Below, piece by piece: positions 25,447 to 37,677 of a stretch of 64,000 nucleotides of DNA (its first letter is position 1; each line of letters starts with the position of its first letter). The DNA comes from Bacteroidota bacterium. GTDB lineage: Bacteria > Bacteroidota > Bacteroidia > UKL13-3. The notes under the pieces are model-generated. The model had not been told where the DNA came from. It saw only the letters and a list, made by a program, of their open reading frames with translations, and searched no databases. The position numbers and the translations under genes were made by a program. The stretch covers positions 124,001 through 188,000 of the forward strand of contig JAIXWW010000013.1 in the NCBI GenBank assembly GCA_027491085.1, written 5' to 3'.

Positions 25447-27174
25447 ATGAGAGATATGAGACAAGTTATTTTAGCGGCTTCATGTATTAGCTTAATTGCT
25501 GCATGTAGCGTAAAAAACAACTTTACTAAAAACAATTACACTGTTACTCCGAATCCATTAGAATTAAAAGGCGACAGCGTTGAAATTACCATTAATGCTA
25601 CCGTTCCAGCAAAATCAATCAATCCTAAAGCTGTAGTTACTTTTTCACCTTATTTAAAATGTGAAGATGGAACCATCATAAATTTAAAAAGCAAAACAAT
25701 CAAAGGTACTAAGGCTAAAGTTGCTGCAGATGAAACTGTAGATACCAAAGTTGGTGGTAATGTTTCATATACTGATAAAATAGCATACGTTCCAAGCATG
25801 AAACGTGCTTCGTTAATGCCTAAATACACAGCATTAAATTTTGAAGTTCCAGTTGGAATTGGTGCATTAGCAGAAGGAACTATTACAACCCCTTTATTGT
25901 TGAACAATTCTGATTTAACAATTTTTTCGAGTGATGATTACAAAGTAGAGTTGGTTAATAAATCGGTAAATATTTACTTTCCATTAGATGTAGATAAATT
26001 CAATCCTAACTTTAAAGCTGGCAAAAATTTAAGCAACAAAACTCAAATTGCTGAATTACGTAAATTGTTAAAAGCTGACAAAAACTTTGTAGCTCGTGGT
26101 ATTGCCATTAACGCTTACGCTTCGCCTGATGGGGAGTTGGATAGAAATACTAACTTGTCAAAAGGTAGAGAAGAATCTACTTTTACATTCTTCAAAAAAG
26201 AATTGAAAAAATTAGGTTTTAGTGAAGTAAATGATGAAAACTTTACACGTGGTTACAGCAGTGCAGAAGATTGGATGGGCTTTGAAAAAGCTATTGTTGG
26301 AAGTGAGTTAAAAGAGAAAAATGCACTTTTAGAAATTATAAGAAACAAAAGCATTAGTGATGAAGAAAGAGAAGGTTTAATTAAACGTAGTTTTCCTAAA
26401 GTTTGGGAAAATGCTAAGGCTAATATATTACCTACTTTACGCAGAGCAGAATTAGTAATTAAAGGTGCTAACCCTATGAAAACTGATGCTGAATTGATGA
26501 CTTACTATGGTAAATACGATACATTAACAGCTAAAGAATTATTTCATTTAGCAGTTATTACTACCGAAAATGCTAAAAAACAAGAAGTATTAAACGCATA
26601 CAACGTTAAGAATTCAACTGATTGGAGAAGTTTTAATGATTTAGCTATTGCTAATATCCAAGATAAAAACTTTGATGCTGCTAAACAAAATTTAGAAAAA
26701 GCATTGGCAATAAGCCCAGAAAATGCAACTGTTTTAGCCAATTATGGTGTAGTTTATAAATTATCAGGAAACTATAACGAAGCTATTAAATATTACAACA
26801 TGGCAGGAACCAAAGGTGCTGATGTTAGCTACAATTTAGGTTTATTAGCTATTAAAAACGGTAACTACAGCGAAGCTGTTTCATCATTTAACAAAAGCGG
26901 AATCAAAGATTTTAATACTGCTTTAGCGCAATTATTAAACGGAAATGCTGCTGGTTGCAAAGCAATTATTGATGGCTTAAACCCTGATGAGTTAAAATGG
27001 AATCACTACTACTTAAGAGCTGTTGCTGCTGCTCGCTCAGGTAATGCTGACGATGTTGCTGCTAACTTAATTAAAGCTATTGTTGCTAACAGCGAAGTGC
27101 GTAACTTAGCTAAAAGTGATATGGAATTTGCTAAATTATTCAGCAATCCATTATTCCAAGGTGCGATAAGATAA
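25447..27174 (+). CDS. OmpA-like/TPR outer-membrane lipoprotein
   Basis: A 575-residue protein with a lipoprotein signal (lipobox LIAAC, Cys20). The N-terminal part (about 25-160) is beta-rich; residues about 160-260 hold a divergent OmpA-like segment with VNIYFPLDVDKFNPNFKAG and INAYASPDGE, followed by a helical insert; TPR-like repeats fill about 385-520 (NLEKALAISPENATVLANYG, NEAIKYYNMAGTKG). OmpA-like domains bind peptidoglycan and TPRs bind proteins, so an envelope scaffold role is inferred. Two in-frame ATGs (25447, 25456) give the same mature protein. It ends in a strong terminator, and it is divergent from the ftsE operon. Confidence 0.8.
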   Translation: MRDMRQVILAASCISLIAACSVKNNFTKNNYTVTPNPLELKGDSVEITINATVPAKSINPKAVVTFSPYLKCEDGTIINLKSKTIKGTKAKVAADETVDTKVGGNVSYTDKIAYVPSMKRASLMPKYTALNFEVPVGIGALAEGTITTPLLLNNSDLTIFSSDDYKVELVNKSVNIYFPLDVDKFNPNFKAGKNLSNKTQIAELRKLLKADKNFVARGIAINAYASPDGELDRNTNLSKGREESTFTFFKKELKKLGFSEVNDENFTRGYSSAEDWMGFEKAIVGSELKEKNALLEIIRNKSISDEEREGLIKRSFPKVWENAKANILPTLRRAELVIKGANPMKTDAELMTYYGKYDTLTAKELFHLAVITTENAKKQEVLNAYNVKNSTDWRSFNDLAIANIQDKNFDAAKQNLEKALAISPENATVLANYGVVYKLSGNYNEAIKYYNMAGTKGADVSYNLGLLAIKNGNYSEAVSSFNKSGIKDFNTALAQLLNGNAAGCKAIIDGLNPDELKWNHYYLRAVAAARSGNADDVAANLIKAIVANSEVRNLAKSDMEFAKLFSNPLFQGAIR

Positions 27175-27211
27175 TCATTAGTTTAAGCAAAATTTAGTGC
27201 TTAAATTTTTT

Positions 27212-27257
27212 AAAAATACCCTCAAATTGTTTTTCACTATTTGAGGGTATTTTTTTT
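27212..27257 (+). terminator. strong intrinsic terminator
   Basis: A 16-bp perfect stem (AAAAATACCCTCAAAT and complement), an 11-nt loop and a T tract, 37 bp after the stop of the OmpA/TPR gene. Confidence 0.9.
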
Positions 27258-27348
27258 AATGAAAATGAATCAACGGTCAAAGCTATTTTGATTTGTTAAA
27301 AATGCTCTTGTTATGAACGCAAGACTATTGTATTTTAATAAATTCTTT

Positions 27349-28287
27349 TTAACTAATAGGGTCTAACCGCTCTCCCTCTATGTTAATTTGGCTTATTATT
27401 GTTGTAATTTTTTCAATAATATCTTGCTTTAAAACATCTAATAATTTTTTCTTTACAAAATGCTGATGTACCACCAAACCTACAGTTCTATATGGAATAG
27501 GTGAAATAAAATTGCCTAAATGCATTTTTTCATTATCCGAAAAATCAATAGTAGCCAAATGAGGAAGTAAAGTAGTGGCTTTATTGGCTTTTACAAAACG
27601 CAGCAAACTATCAATTGAACCAGCCTTGTATTCAAAATTTAACTTAGAGCCTAATTGGTTTTCATCGTAATCGCAAAGCTGTAACACTTGTGTGCGCATA
27701 CAATGACCTTCTTCCATTAAGCAAATATTTTTCATTTTAATATTTTTAAAAGTAATAGGCTCATTCATTTCATTTTCTGCATCAAAAAACAAAAATGGTT
27801 CATCGTATAACTTTACTTCAATAATTTCTTTATCGTTTAATGGAATCGAAAGTATGCCAATATCCAATTCCCTACTTTTTAGTTTTCTTACTATTTCGGA
27901 GGTAGTTTCTTCTCTTACCTTAATTTTCAAATTGGGGAATTTGGTCGCAAAATTTTGTAAAAACAATGGCAGTAAAAAAGGTGCTATAGTAGGAATAACC
28001 GAAAGTGTTAAACTGCCAGTTACTTCACCTTTTACTTCGCTAGTTAATTCCTTTAATTGGTCAATATTATTAACTATAATGGTTAATTGTTCCAAAATTA
28101 TTTTGCCTTCGTTGGTAAGTTGAACAGGCTTTTTTTTCCTATCAAAAATTTTAAAACCTATTTCATCCTCAAACTTTGAAATCATGGTGCTTAGTGTAGA
28201 TTGTGTTATGCAGCATTTTTCAGCTGCTATTTCAAAATGTTTGTATTCGGCTACTGCTAAAATGTATTGAAACTGTTGTATGTTCAT
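27349..28287 (-). CDS. oxyR: hydrogen peroxide-sensing LysR regulator OxyR
   Basis: A 312-residue LysR-family protein: winged helix-turn-helix at 1-60 (CCITQSTLSTMISKFEDEIG) and a substrate-binding-like domain from about 90. Cys196 and Cys205 in EEGHCMRTQVLQLC have the nine-residue spacing of E. coli Cys199/Cys208, which form the regulatory disulphide on peroxide exposure. Family and residues together make OxyR a firm call. It is divergent from katG, with 97 bp between the starts; that gap is the expected OxyR target and probably also controls oxyR itself. Confidence 0.95.
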   Translation of the reverse strand: MNIQQFQYILAVAEYKHFEIAAEKCCITQSTLSTMISKFEDEIGFKIFDRKKKPVQLTNEGKIILEQLTIIVNNIDQLKELTSEVKGEVTGSLTLSVIPTIAPFLLPLFLQNFATKFPNLKIKVREETTSEIVRKLKSRELDIGILSIPLNDKEIIEVKLYDEPFLFFDAENEMNEPITFKNIKMKNICLMEEGHCMRTQVLQLCDYDENQLGSKLNFEYKAGSIDSLLRFVKANKATTLLPHLATIDFSDNEKMHLGNFISPIPYRTVGLVVHQHFVKKKLLDVLKQDIIEKITTIISQINIEGERLDPIS

Positions 28288-30661
<2,374 letters not shown>

Positions 30662-30667
30662 TCGAAT

Positions 30668-30705
30668 AAAAAAAAAGCCTGAATTATTAAATTCAGGCTT
30701 TTTTT
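30668..30705. terminator. bidirectional terminator between katG and pdhB
   Basis: AAGCCTGAAT and its complement around a 6-nt loop, with an A tract on one side and a T tract on the other, so it can serve both convergent genes. Confidence 0.88.
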
Positions 30706-30725
30706 ATTTATTATAATATTCTTGA

Positions 30726-31703
30726 TTATTTGTACATCACACTTTTAACAGCATCCATCACTTGTTTTACACTAGGTAAAAATGCTTCAACAAAAGTTGG
30801 AGCATATCCAAGAGGAGTATCAGCTGTGTTTACTCTAATTATTGGAGCATCTAAATAATCGAAAGCACGTTTTTGAACCATATAAGTTATTTCTGTACTG
30901 ATATTGGCTAAAGGCCAAGCTTCTTCTAATATAACTAAGCGGTTAGTTTTTTTAACTGATTCAATAACTGTATCGTAATCAATAGGGCGCACAGTACGCA
31001 AATCAATTATTTCTACATTTACACCTTCTTTTGCCAATTCTTCAGCAGCAGCATAAGCTACTTTTATAATTTTTCCAAACGAAACAATGGTAACATCAGT
31101 TCCTTCGCGTTTTACAACCGCTTTTCCAATTGGAATCAAGTATTCCTCCTCAGGTACTTCACCTTTATCACCATACATTTGCTCACTTTCCATAAAAATA
31201 ACAGGATCGTTATCTCTAATAGCAGTTTTAAGTAAACCTTTTGCATCATATGGGTTTGAAGGAACTACCACTTTTAAACCAGGGCAGTTTGCATACCAGT
31301 TTTCAAAAGCTTGGCTATGTTGTGCACCTAATTGTCCTGCACTTGCAGTAGGACCTCTAAATACCATAGGCATATTAAACTGACCACCACTCATTTGGTA
31401 CATTTTAGCAGCCGAATTAATTACTTGGTCGATAGCAACTAGCGAGAAGTTGAAAGTCATAAATTCAACAATTGGACGTAAACCATTCATGGCAGCACCA
31501 ACAGCAATACCTGCAAAACCAAGTTCCGCGATTGGGGTATCTATGATGCGTTTGTCGCCAAACTCATCAAGCATACCTTGACTAACTTTGTAAGCACCAT
31601 TGTATTCGGCCACTTCCTCGCCCATTAAAAATATATCTTTATCTCTGCGCATTTCCTCGTTCATTGCTTCGCGAAGCGCTTCTCTAAATTGAATTACTCT
31701 CAT
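30726..31703 (-). CDS. pdhB: pyruvate dehydrogenase E1 component, beta subunit
   Basis: A 325-residue protein with the transketolase-type pyrimidine-binding domain (about 1-175: FLMGEEVAEYNGAYKVSQG, DTPIAELGFAGIAVGAA) and a C-terminal domain (about 195-325: EIIDLRTVRPIDYDTV). It matches the PdhB/AcoB group, which with the alpha subunit and thiamine diphosphate decarboxylates pyruvate for acetyl-CoA synthesis. Branched-chain E1 beta is the nearest alternative, but the sequence and length fit pyruvate better. The E1 alpha gene is not adjacent, which is common in Bacteroidota. It has its own promoter. Confidence 0.93.
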   Translation of the reverse strand: MRVIQFREALREAMNEEMRRDKDIFLMGEEVAEYNGAYKVSQGMLDEFGDKRIIDTPIAELGFAGIAVGAAMNGLRPIVEFMTFNFSLVAIDQVINSAAKMYQMSGGQFNMPMVFRGPTASAGQLGAQHSQAFENWYANCPGLKVVVPSNPYDAKGLLKTAIRDNDPVIFMESEQMYGDKGEVPEEEYLIPIGKAVVKREGTDVTIVSFGKIIKVAYAAAEELAKEGVNVEIIDLRTVRPIDYDTVIESVKKTNRLVILEEAWPLANISTEITYMVQKRAFDYLDAPIIRVNTADTPLGYAPTFVEAFLPSVKQVMDAVKSVMYK

Positions 31704-31725
31704 GTATGTTTTTTAAAAAGTGTTG

Positions 31726-31755
31726 CAAAAATAATCGGATTACAATGCTTTCAAA
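31726..31755 (-). promoter_or_regulatory. Bacteroidota-type promoter of pdhB
   Basis: On the minus strand TTTG (31755-31752), an 18-bp spacer and TATTTTTG (31733-31726), 22 bp before the start. The spacing is the same as at katG. Confidence 0.55.
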
Positions 31756-31955
31756 TAGTTGTTTGAAAGTTTTTTAAAATAAGTATAAAATAATCCAATT
31801 CTAAACCTAAATCTCTGAAAAATAAACCAATTGTTTGGCGTTTATTGTCTCAAAAGTTGTAATCTTTAGTGTGCAAACTACTAAAAAATGTGTAAAAATT
31901 AAGAAAATAAATGAAAGCATGGATGTTTATTTGTAACATAATTTAATTATTAGTT

Positions 31956-32456
31956 GTGAGAAAAATATTTTCAGTTTTTGTGTTCATTTCATTGGTTTTT
32001 GCATGTCAATCACCTAAAGAAAAATTGTTAAATCAAATAACCGAATTAGAGAATAGCGATAGCGCTTTTAGCATTGGTCAAATAACAGATTTATATTGGG
32101 CTTACGCATCGTTTGTAGATAAATATCCTGACGATGACCATGCTCCTGAATTTTTATTTAAGGCTGCACAACGAAGTAATATTTTAAATAAAGCAGGTGA
32201 GGGAATTGCATTTTTTGAAAAATTAATTACCAATTATCCAAACTCTAAATTTTGTGAGCAGGCATTGTTTTCAATAGCTTTTAGCTATGAAAATAACTTG
32301 AATGATTTTGTAAATGCACGAAAATTCTATGACCAATTTTTACAAAAATATCCTAATAGCGAACTGGCTGAAGATGCAAAACTTTCAATTGAAAATTTAG
32401 GTAAATCTGATGAGGAGTTTTTAGAATCTATTAATAAAGATAGCGTAATTAATTAA
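31956..32456 (+). CDS. TPR-type lipoprotein
   Basis: A 166-residue lipoprotein starting at GTG 31956; the TTG two bases earlier runs into a stop. The signal ends at lipobox VFAC (Cys17). The mature part holds about three tetratricopeptide-like helix pairs with the BamD/YbgF-type motif KYPDDDHAPEFLFKAAQ, NYPNSKFCEQALFSIAFSYE and KYPNSELAEDA. It is much shorter than BamD and is probably an envelope scaffold. Its stop overlaps the convergent glycosyltransferase stop by 4 bp. Function unknown. Confidence 0.78.
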   Translation: MRKIFSVFVFISLVFACQSPKEKLLNQITELENSDSAFSIGQITDLYWAYASFVDKYPDDDHAPEFLFKAAQRSNILNKAGEGIAFFEKLITNYPNSKFCEQALFSIAFSYENNLNDFVNARKFYDQFLQKYPNSELAEDAKLSIENLGKSDEEFLESINKDSVIN

Positions 32457-34414
32457 TTACCCAAACTTCTTAAAGAACGAATCAATATTAAAAAGTCTTT
32501 TTCAACCGAATAATCTTTGGCATATAAAAAGTTAAGTTTTTGAATGGTTATTGGGTTATAACTTTTGCCAGTAAGGTTATCAATTGGGTTTAAAACTCCT
32601 TGACGTAAAATTGGCAATAGTTTAATATTATCTGCTTTGGCATAACCAACCCAAGTTTTTTCGCCTAAAAGTACCTGAACCCAATTTTTAAAAAACTGTG
32701 TTTTATTCTTAATTATTAAACTTACAAAGGGGATAAATGGTAGAATAAAAATGGAAAAAAACACATCAAATAATCGTTTCTTTTGCTGCTCCCAAGCCTT
32801 GCTTAAAGAAAGGTTTAACTCTATGGTGTAAAAGTCGCCAGGTGTGTTTTTATTGTTGCTTCCAATTATAAATAAACTTTCTTCAGGCACTATTTTAAAC
32901 AGTAATTCTTGCTGTTTCATGCGGCCCATCCATTCTATAATTTGCGATGCGGCTAAATCTTTAGAGCAAAAAATTATTTCTTCAATTTTCAGTACATCTA
33001 CTATTTCGCTCAATTGGTTTACATTACCTAAATATTGGTTATCAGTTACGCTTTTATCGTCAATAGCAATAAAACCAAAATAGTCAGCTTTAGCTTTTGA
33101 CTTTATCAATAAATCTTGTACTCGATTTACTTCATTGTAATTACCTACTATGGCAGTGCGCAAGCGGTTACTGAAGCTAAAACTTAACTTGCCATTTTTT
33201 AACCAAAACAATAAAAACCTATCAAAATAGGCCATAATAATGGTGCTCAAAGTTCCTAAAACTATAATGGCGCGACTAAAACGATAGGAATCGTTTAGGA
33301 ACGCATAAAAAACTGCTATGGCTAAAGAACCAGCTAAAATACCTTTGGTAACACTTAAAAATGTTTTGCGTTTATTGTAAGCGCCTGCAAGGTAAAGGCC
33401 AGCCATCCAAAGTGCACCATAAATGCAACTATTGGCCAGAACCACGTTATTGCTATAGGCTGAATCAGTATTGTATTTAAAAACAGAATAACCTTTGCTT
33501 ATGAAAAGCATACTTACCAAAATCAATAAAAAATCAATTATGGGTAAATAAACTGCATTTAAAAAGCGTAAAACTATAGCTGCTGTAGCTCTTAAGTAAA
33601 TGGCAAAATTAATCAGTAAGCCAAATGTGCGAGCATGTTTTTGCGAATAATGTTTTTGTGCAAAAATTATCATAGCACGATAAAACGTAAAAACAAAGTT
33701 TACACTTGTTTTTTTAGTACTCTCACCTTTGTAATGTATGATAGTAGTATCGTGAAAATAGTAGTTGAAATAGCCAGCTTTGGTTACTCGGTAGCTTAAG
33801 TCAATGTCTTCGCCATACATAAAATAATCTTCATCGAGCATGCCAATTTTTTCGATAACTGTTTTGCGCAACATCATAAATGCACCTGCTAGTACATCCA
33901 CTTTATGGGTTTGGTTTTTATCTAAAAATCCGAGGTGGTATTTGCCAAATCGTTTTGATTTTGGAAAAAGAGCAGCTAAGCCAAATATTTTATAAAAAGC
34001 TACATCAGGCGTAGGTAAACCGCGTTTACTTTCAGGTAAAAACTTACCTGAACCATCAATCATTTTTACACCCACAGCGCCAGCATCGGGCGTTTGGTCC
34101 ATAAACGAAACTACTTTGTTAAAGCATGCTTCTTCTACTACAGTATCGGGGTTTAAAAGTAAAATGTATTCGCCTTTGGCTATTTTTATAGCTTGGTTAT
34201 TGGCTTTGCTAAATCCTACATTTTCTTTATTTTCAATTAAAATTACATCGTTGGCAAACTTGTGTTTTACCATCTCGCAGCTACCATCTACCGAGTTGTT
34301 ATCTACTACTATAATTTCTGCACTAATTCCATTACAAGCCTTTCTAACCGAGTAAAGGGCTTGCTCTAAAAAATATTTTACATTATAGTTTACTATTACA
34401 ACTGAAAGTTTCAA
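32453..34414 (-). CDS. GT2 glycosyltransferase fused to a reduced sugar-phosphate transferase-like domain
   Basis: A 653-residue protein. The N-terminal GT2 domain (1-260) has VVDNNSVDGS, LLNPDT and YGEDIDLSYR, as in rhamnosyltransferase-like enzymes. About five membrane segments follow (260-400), then a Rossmann-like CoA_binding_3-type segment (about 420-520) and a C-terminal piece (about 545-653) with KRLFDVFFSIFILPFIPF and LLGEKTWVGYAK, which match the start and end motifs of polyprenyl-phosphate sugar transferases. The catalytic stretch that should lie between them is largely missing. It should add sugars at the inner membrane; the C-terminal half may be structural. It is monocistronic. 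Confidence 0.85.
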   Translation of the reverse strand: MKLSVVIVNYNVKYFLEQALYSVRKACNGISAEIIVVDNNSVDGSCEMVKHKFANDVILIENKENVGFSKANNQAIKIAKGEYILLLNPDTVVEEACFNKVVSFMDQTPDAGAVGVKMIDGSGKFLPESKRGLPTPDVAFYKIFGLAALFPKSKRFGKYHLGFLDKNQTHKVDVLAGAFMMLRKTVIEKIGMLDEDYFMYGEDIDLSYRVTKAGYFNYYFHDTTIIHYKGESTKKTSVNFVFTFYRAMIIFAQKHYSQKHARTFGLLINFAIYLRATAAIVLRFLNAVYLPIIDFLLILVSMLFISKGYSVFKYNTDSAYSNNVVLANSCIYGALWMAGLYLAGAYNKRKTFLSVTKGILAGSLAIAVFYAFLNDSYRFSRAIIVLGTLSTIIMAYFDRFLLFWLKNGKLSFSFSNRLRTAIVGNYNEVNRVQDLLIKSKAKADYFGFIAIDDKSVTDNQYLGNVNQLSEIVDVLKIEEIIFCSKDLAASQIIEWMGRMKQQELLFKIVPEESLFIIGSNNKNTPGDFYTIELNLSLSKAWEQQKKRLFDVFFSIFILPFIPFVSLIIKNKTQFFKNWVQVLLGEKTWVGYAKADNIKLLPILRQGVLNPIDNLTGKSYNPITIQKLNFLYAKDYSVEKDFLILIRSLRSLGN

Positions 34415-34673
34415 ATGGGCAATGAATTAAAGTTAACAAATATATAGGTTTGAAGAATTGTTTTAGTTTTTTTTTGCCATTACAAATAAGTTTACAATTT
34501 TATGTTCAACGTTATGAATTTCAGTTTTAGTATTAGTGATTGTTATATTATTTATTATCAGCGTTATAGTTATTTTTTGGAATAATTAAAGCCCAAATAA
34601 GCTCAACGAATTTTTGTAAAAAATAAGTTTAAGAGGAATTAACAATTATAATTATTTTATTTGAAGCATTATT

Positions 34674-35759
34674 ATGAAAGTATTTAACAAAATAGTTTTG
34701 TTTTTAAATTGGGCACTAATATTACTTTTATTAGGTGCATATTTAGCAGCTTTTATTAGTCCTGTTCAATTGTGGTTTGTGGCGTTCTTAGGATTGGCAT
34801 TTCCCATCATTTTCATTGCCAATTCATTTTTTGTGCTGTATTGGTTAATTAATTTGAATTGGAATATTATTTATTCATTGGTAGCCTTAATTATTGGAAT
34901 TAATGTTAGCCAACGTTTTTTACAGTTTGGCACAAAAAAAGAAAATGTAAGTGATAACTGCATCAATATTGTTGATTTTAATACTCATGCGTTTGATGCT
35001 TTTGAAGATGGTGATTATGCACCGGAATTATTTTTCGAAACATTAAATGATATTAAACCAGATGTAATGTGTTTTCAAGAATTTGTGTCTTATAACACTT
35101 CTAAAGATAAAAGAATGTTTAAAATGCTAATAAACAATTATAAACATTTTGATAAGTTCAATATGCAAGATATTGAAGATAAAATTACAGGTTACAGCAT
35201 CAGTATTTTAAGTAGATATCCCATAGTTAATTCAGGATTTGTAGAAAGAATTAATTCAAATGGAAATGCCACCATTTTTGCCGATATTAAATATAAAAAC
35301 GATACCATTCGAATAATCAACACCCACTTAAAATCTATTGCTTTCGATAAAAAAGATTATCAAACTGTAGCTGAAATTGAAGAGAATAGTAATAAAAAAG
35401 AGGTTGACATTTTAGATATAAAAAATATTGCGGGAAAACTTAAAAGAGCATTTATTACTCGTTCGAAGCAAGCTGAATTTATTCAAAAATTTATTCAAAA
35501 ATCACCATATAAAATAATTTTAACAGGCGATTTTAATGATTCGCCAGCTAGTTATGCTTACAACATAATTAAAGGTGATATGAAAGATGCATTTATTGAA
35601 AGTGGTTCTGGTTTTAGCTCTACTTATATTGGAAAAATGCCTTCGTTCAGAATTGATTATATTTTGGCAGATAAAAATTTTGAAATCGTAAATTACAAGC
35701 CTTATAAAATGAATTTTAGTGATCATAAAATGCTAAGTGCTACCGTAAAAATCAAGTAG
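34674..35759 (+). CDS. membrane-anchored endonuclease/exonuclease/phosphatase family protein
   Basis: A 361-residue protein with three N-terminal hydrophobic segments (about 5-28, 34-55, 58-80) followed by an EEP catalytic domain. Active-site motifs are NIVDFNTHAF, the metal Glu in MCFQEFV, the HLKS motif, TGDFNDSP (Asp/Asn) and the closing DYILADK...SDHKMLSAT His. The fold acts on phosphodiester or phosphomonoester substrates, including lipids and nucleic acid; this membrane-anchored type is common in Bacteroidota. The substrate is unknown. It may be cotranscribed with rnz, whose start is 33 bp downstream. Confidence 0.9.
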   Translation: MKVFNKIVLFLNWALILLLLGAYLAAFISPVQLWFVAFLGLAFPIIFIANSFFVLYWLINLNWNIIYSLVALIIGINVSQRFLQFGTKKENVSDNCINIVDFNTHAFDAFEDGDYAPELFFETLNDIKPDVMCFQEFVSYNTSKDKRMFKMLINNYKHFDKFNMQDIEDKITGYSISILSRYPIVNSGFVERINSNGNATIFADIKYKNDTIRIINTHLKSIAFDKKDYQTVAEIEENSNKKEVDILDIKNIAGKLKRAFITRSKQAEFIQKFIQKSPYKIILTGDFNDSPASYAYNIIKGDMKDAFIESGSGFSSTYIGKMPSFRIDYILADKNFEIVNYKPYKMNFSDHKMLSATVKIK

Positions 35760-35792
35760 TTTTTTATAATTTTAATTCTGTATAATTGTAAA

Positions 35793-36710
35793 ATGGCTTT
35801 TGAAGTAACAATTTTAGGCAATAGCAGTGCATCGCCAGCACCCAATAGGCATCCAAGTGGCCAGTATTTAAATATATTGGACCACCATATTCTTATTGAT
35901 TGTGGCGAAGGAACTCAAATGCAATTGCAACGCTATAAAATTAAAAAATCGCGCATCAACCAAATATTTATTAGCCATGTTCATGGCGATCATATTTTAG
36001 GTTTACCAGGTTTGTTACTCAGTATGAATTTAATGGGTAGAGAAGCGCCTGTTCATATTTATGGTCCAAAAGAATTGTTCGAAATTTTAAATGTATTTTT
36101 TAAATACAGTGATACGCGTTTTAGCTTTGAATTAAATTATCACACTGTTGACCCCAACAAAACCGAAGTTATCTTCGAAAATATTTATTACAAAGTAATA
36201 TCTTTTCCATTGTTTCATAGGGTTCCAACTGCTGGTTTTTTGTTTCAAGAACGCAGCAAATTACGCAAGTTAAATGTGGAAGCATGTGAAAAAACGAAAG
36301 TTCCATTTACTCATTTTAACGATTTAAAACGTGGACGCGATTATTTAAGTCCAGATGGAAAGACCCACATCAAAAACGAATTATTGACTTTTGATCCAGG
36401 AAAACCAATTACCTACGCTTATTGCAGCGATACTATTTTTGACGAAAAAGTAATTAAATCGGTGCAAGACGCAGATATTTTATACCATGAAGCTACTTTT
36501 ATGCATGATAAATTATCAAGAGCCATTGATACCATGCATACCACTGCCAAACAAGCTGGAATAGTAGCTAGCAAGGCCAATGTAGAAAAATTAATTATTG
36601 GCCATTTTAGTGCGCGTTACGATGATTTGCAACCTTTGTTAGCTGAGGCTAGAACGGAGTTTGCCAATACCGATATTGCTGACGAAGGACGCACTTTTAT
36701 TATGGAATAA
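35793..36710 (+). CDS. rnz: ribonuclease Z
   Basis: A 305-residue metallo-beta-lactamase fold enzyme that removes 3' trailers from tRNA precursors. It has the SSASPAPNRHPSG start, the zinc motif HVHGDH at 62-67, DCGEGTQMQLQRY near 36-48, an exosite-like insert, YCSDTIFDEK, YHEATF and the C-terminal IGHFSARYDD His. Those are the hallmarks of RNase Z, and the length is standard. It is 33 bp after the EEP gene and 57 bp before a methyltransferase. Confidence 0.96.
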   Translation: MAFEVTILGNSSASPAPNRHPSGQYLNILDHHILIDCGEGTQMQLQRYKIKKSRINQIFISHVHGDHILGLPGLLLSMNLMGREAPVHIYGPKELFEILNVFFKYSDTRFSFELNYHTVDPNKTEVIFENIYYKVISFPLFHRVPTAGFLFQERSKLRKLNVEACEKTKVPFTHFNDLKRGRDYLSPDGKTHIKNELLTFDPGKPITYAYCSDTIFDEKVIKSVQDADILYHEATFMHDKLSRAIDTMHTTAKQAGIVASKANVEKLIIGHFSARYDDLQPLLAEARTEFANTDIADEGRTFIME

Positions 36711-36767
36711 TTACTGAATGCTGTTTTAGCAATTCATTAGCCTTATATTTGCCCTTTTATAAATTAC

Positions 36768-37646
36768 ATGCAAACATTTACACCTACCAATTGGCAGCAA
36801 TACGAACTTTTAGATTGTGGCGATTTTGAAAAGCTAGAAAAATTTGGTTCATTGGTTTTACGCAGACCTGAACCTCAAGCTTTATGGAGTAAAAAATGGA
36901 GCGAACAAGAGTGGCAAAAATTAACCGATATTACTTTTAAACCTCGCACTAGCCATAGTGGCGAATGGATAAAAAAGAATAAAGCAGCAGGCGAACGTTG
37001 GAAAATGAATTACAAACACAACGATTTGAACCTGAACTTTAATTTGGCACTTACTTCGTTTAAGCATGTGGGCATTTTTCCAGAACAAGCCGCTAATTGG
37101 GATTATATTTTCCAAAACTTAAAAAAAGTAAAAGGCGAGCAACCAAGGTTTTTAAATTTGTTTGCTTACACAGGTGGCGCAAGCATAGCTGCTAAAGCAG
37201 CAGGTGCTGATGTAACCCACGTTGATAGTGTAAAACAAGTAATTACTTGGAGTAAAGAAAACATGGAATCATCGGGCTTGAGCGATATACGTTGGGTGGT
37301 GGAAGATGCCATGAAATTTGTAAAACGCGAAGTAAAACGTGGCAAAACTTATCACGGAATTATTTTAGATCCTCCTGCTTACGGAATTGGCGCCAATGGC
37401 GAACGTTGGCAGTTAGAAAATAGCATCAACGAATTACTGCAAGATGTGGCCAAAATTTTAGAACCTAATAATCACTTTTTGATTTTGAATGTTTACTCAT
37501 TAGGTTTAAGTGCCTTGGTGGTTCAAAATTTAGTGGAAAGTAATTTTAAACAAACCAAAAACTTAGATTTTGGTGAATTGTATTTACAAGGAAAATCAGG
37601 CATTCAATTGCCTTTAGGAATAGTTGGCAGGTATAGTTTGTTGTAA
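36768..37646 (+). CDS. class I SAM-dependent methyltransferase, RlmI-like
   Basis: A 292-residue methyltransferase. The SAM-binding motif NLFAYTGGASIAAKAAGA (about 129-146) is followed by VTHVDSVKQVITW and the catalytic ILDPPAYGIG. This is the architecture of the RlmI/RlmK group of 23S rRNA methyltransferases, but the N-terminal PUA domain is replaced by a shorter region (about 1-100). An rRNA target is inferred. A TATATTTG box at 36744-36751, 16 bp before the start, may be its -7 element, but no TTG is well spaced upstream. Confidence 0.85.
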   Translation: MQTFTPTNWQQYELLDCGDFEKLEKFGSLVLRRPEPQALWSKKWSEQEWQKLTDITFKPRTSHSGEWIKKNKAAGERWKMNYKHNDLNLNFNLALTSFKHVGIFPEQAANWDYIFQNLKKVKGEQPRFLNLFAYTGGASIAAKAAGADVTHVDSVKQVITWSKENMESSGLSDIRWVVEDAMKFVKREVKRGKTYHGIILDPPAYGIGANGERWQLENSINELLQDVAKILEPNNHFLILNVYSLGLSALVVQNLVESNFKQTKNLDFGELYLQGKSGIQLPLGIVGRYSLL

Positions 37647-37677
37647 GGACTTTATTGAGTTTATTGAATAAAGTTTC

